A DNA stretch of 64,000 bases from Tenacibaculum finnmarkense genomovar ulcerans (GTDB lineage: Bacteria; Bacteroidota; Bacteroidia; Flavobacteriales; Flavobacteriaceae). The DNA is taken from positions 160,027 through 224,026 of the forward strand of contig NZ_OENE01000048.1 of the NCBI RefSeq assembly GCF_900239495.1, given 5' to 3'. The translations under genes were made by a program, and so were the position numbers. This document shows positions 63,131 through 64,000 of the stretch, in pieces. Position 1 is the first letter of the stretch, and every line of letters begins with the position of its first letter. The notes below the pieces were generated by a model. It saw only the letters and a program-made list of their open reading frames with translations, did no database searches and was not told the origin of the DNA.

Positions 63131-64000
63131 TTACGCACGTATTAATTGACCGCAAACGAAATACTCATTTGCTCCTGTTTTGGTTATTTCAATCATTGAA
63201 TTTTGCCCGTCAAATTCGAGCGTATCATTTATATTTTTTAATTCATTTGCGCTTCCTGATGTAGCTACTTTGCACGTTCCTGTTCCTTTATATAAATATT
63301 TAGCTGTGTCGCCAATTCGTGGGAATGATGCGGTGTTTAGAATAATCTGTGCATTTGCGTTTGATAGTGGTACGACATTACCAACATCCGAAGATTTTGC
63401 CGTGTAGCTTGTTATTGTTGATATTGGTGCAACGGTTTGTTTTGGCAGGTTGCCCGAGTGGTAAACTTCTTTGTCGCCGACTTTAAAGCCACCTAAACTT
63501 GACGTTACGCCATAAAAATCAACATCTTTATCGTTTTTGATTCGAACAGCTAAACCACCTCTGATATAATCATAAATAAACATACCTAGATTGTCTGCGG
63601 CAAAGCCAAACTTACTTCCTCCCGTTTTTTCGATGAAAAGCCTTGAGTTTTCAATTGTGACATCTCCTTTAACTTTACCTCCAGATAATTTTAAAAATGT
63701 ATTGAAAATACCAATATTCGCCTGGGCAATATTTTTTTGATTTTGCGTTAAATTTTGAGAAACAACATAGCTGACTTTATTAGCAATAGAGGCAATTAAA
63801 GCATTATCTGCCGTGGTCATTTCCGCTAATAACTCCTGTATTGAATTAATTTCAACGTCAGGGTTATTAAGTAGCATTTGAACAACCTCGTTCATTGATG
63901 TTAAAATAGCATTATCAACATCTACCTTACTATAAGTTGTTGCTGAATTGGCGTAAAAAGCAGGTAATTCACCATTAAGTGTAGCGGCATCTACATTTAA
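63131..64000 (-). CDS. phage tail fibre protein (partial, N-terminus outside window)
   Basis: The minus strand is open to the window edge. An internal ATG exists at 63895, but the same frame continues upstream with DAATLNGELPAFYANSAT, a typical fibre repeat (D-x-x-T-L-x-G). Further on are SGGKVKGDVTIENSRLF and KVGDKEVYHSGNLPK, motifs common in phage tail fibres of Gram-negative hosts. The C-terminal ~90 residues form a distinct domain ending NEYFVCGQLIRA. Confidence 0.75.
   Translation of the reverse strand, partial: LNVDAATLNGELPAFYANSATTYSKVDVDNAILTSMNEVVQMLLNNPDVEINSIQELLAEMTTADNALIASIANKVSYVVSQNLTQNQKNIAQANIGIFNTFLKLSGGKVKGDVTIENSRLFIEKTGGSKFGFAADNLGMFIYDYIRGGLAVRIKNDKDVDFYGVTSSLGGFKVGDKEVYHSGNLPKQTVAPISTITSYTAKSSDVGNVVPLSNANAQIILNTASFPRIGDTAKYLYKGTGTCKVATSGSANELKNINDTLEFDGQNSMIEITKTGANEYFVCGQLIRA

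Overview
The window is AT-rich chromosomal DNA of a member of the Bacteroidota, most likely a marine Flavobacteriaceae close to Tenacibaculum or Polaribacter. This rests on protein flavour (TonB receptor with a CarboxypepD_reg N-terminus, fused ThrA, bifunctional HisB, HisIE), promoters of the Bacteroidota type (TAnnTTTG), weak Shine-Dalgarno sequences, and dispersed palindromic repeats of a kind common in flavobacteria. The genus is inference.

Layout. 1-322: edge of a response regulator. 470-9727: an anaerobic/nitrate-respiration island (outer-membrane porin, polytopic membrane protein, FMN TIM-barrel-like protein, lipoprotein cytochrome c, NapD, NapA, Fe-S subunit, NrfD). Four of its transcription units carry a near-perfect CRP/FNR-type operator at the same distance from a TAnnTT(T)G -7 element. 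napA and the Fe-S gene are broken by several deletions, while napD and nrfD-like are intact. 9781-15633: two small genes, then thrABC behind a Thr/Ile-rich leader peptide. 16176-26333: fatty acyl-CoA ligase, large RluA-type pseudouridine synthase, MFS transporter, M48 lipoprotein protease, alpha/beta hydrolase, TonB receptor. 26827-36182: ferredoxin diverging from an acyl-CoA reductase, serC, a SerA homologue that has lost its catalytic residues, DUF1015, YggS, DnaQ/GIY-YIG, a K+ channel, miaA, DUF1853. 36341-45912: EamA transporter, methyltransferase and a complete his operon behind a leader peptide with five consecutive His codons and a terminator. 46021-56747: AbiH-type defence gene, typA, proline dehydrogenase, aroB, and hutI/hutG separated by an island with a toxin-antitoxin pair. 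56834-60490: NlpE-like lipoprotein, M15 peptidase, a small cupin/PP-loop cluster whose last gene is cut short. 60490-64000: one end of a prophage, read on the minus strand: tail fibre, leucine-rich repeat protein, a 43-residue ORF, an ABC-ATPase/GNAT fusion (split by a frameshift in an A11 run) and a formyltransferase-like protein.

How genes work together. The FNR-type boxes tie the left island into one oxygen/NO-responsive regulon. Amino-acid synthesis (thr, his) is controlled by leader-peptide attenuation. At least five copies of a ~100-bp element (called RS here) and several smaller palindrome families sit in intergenic spaces; two genes (TonB receptor, EamA transporter) are bracketed by inverted RS copies. 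The most unusual parts are the prophage-end cassette, which resembles a Mom-like DNA-modification module in position and content, the degenerate SerA, and the shared FNR promoter architecture.
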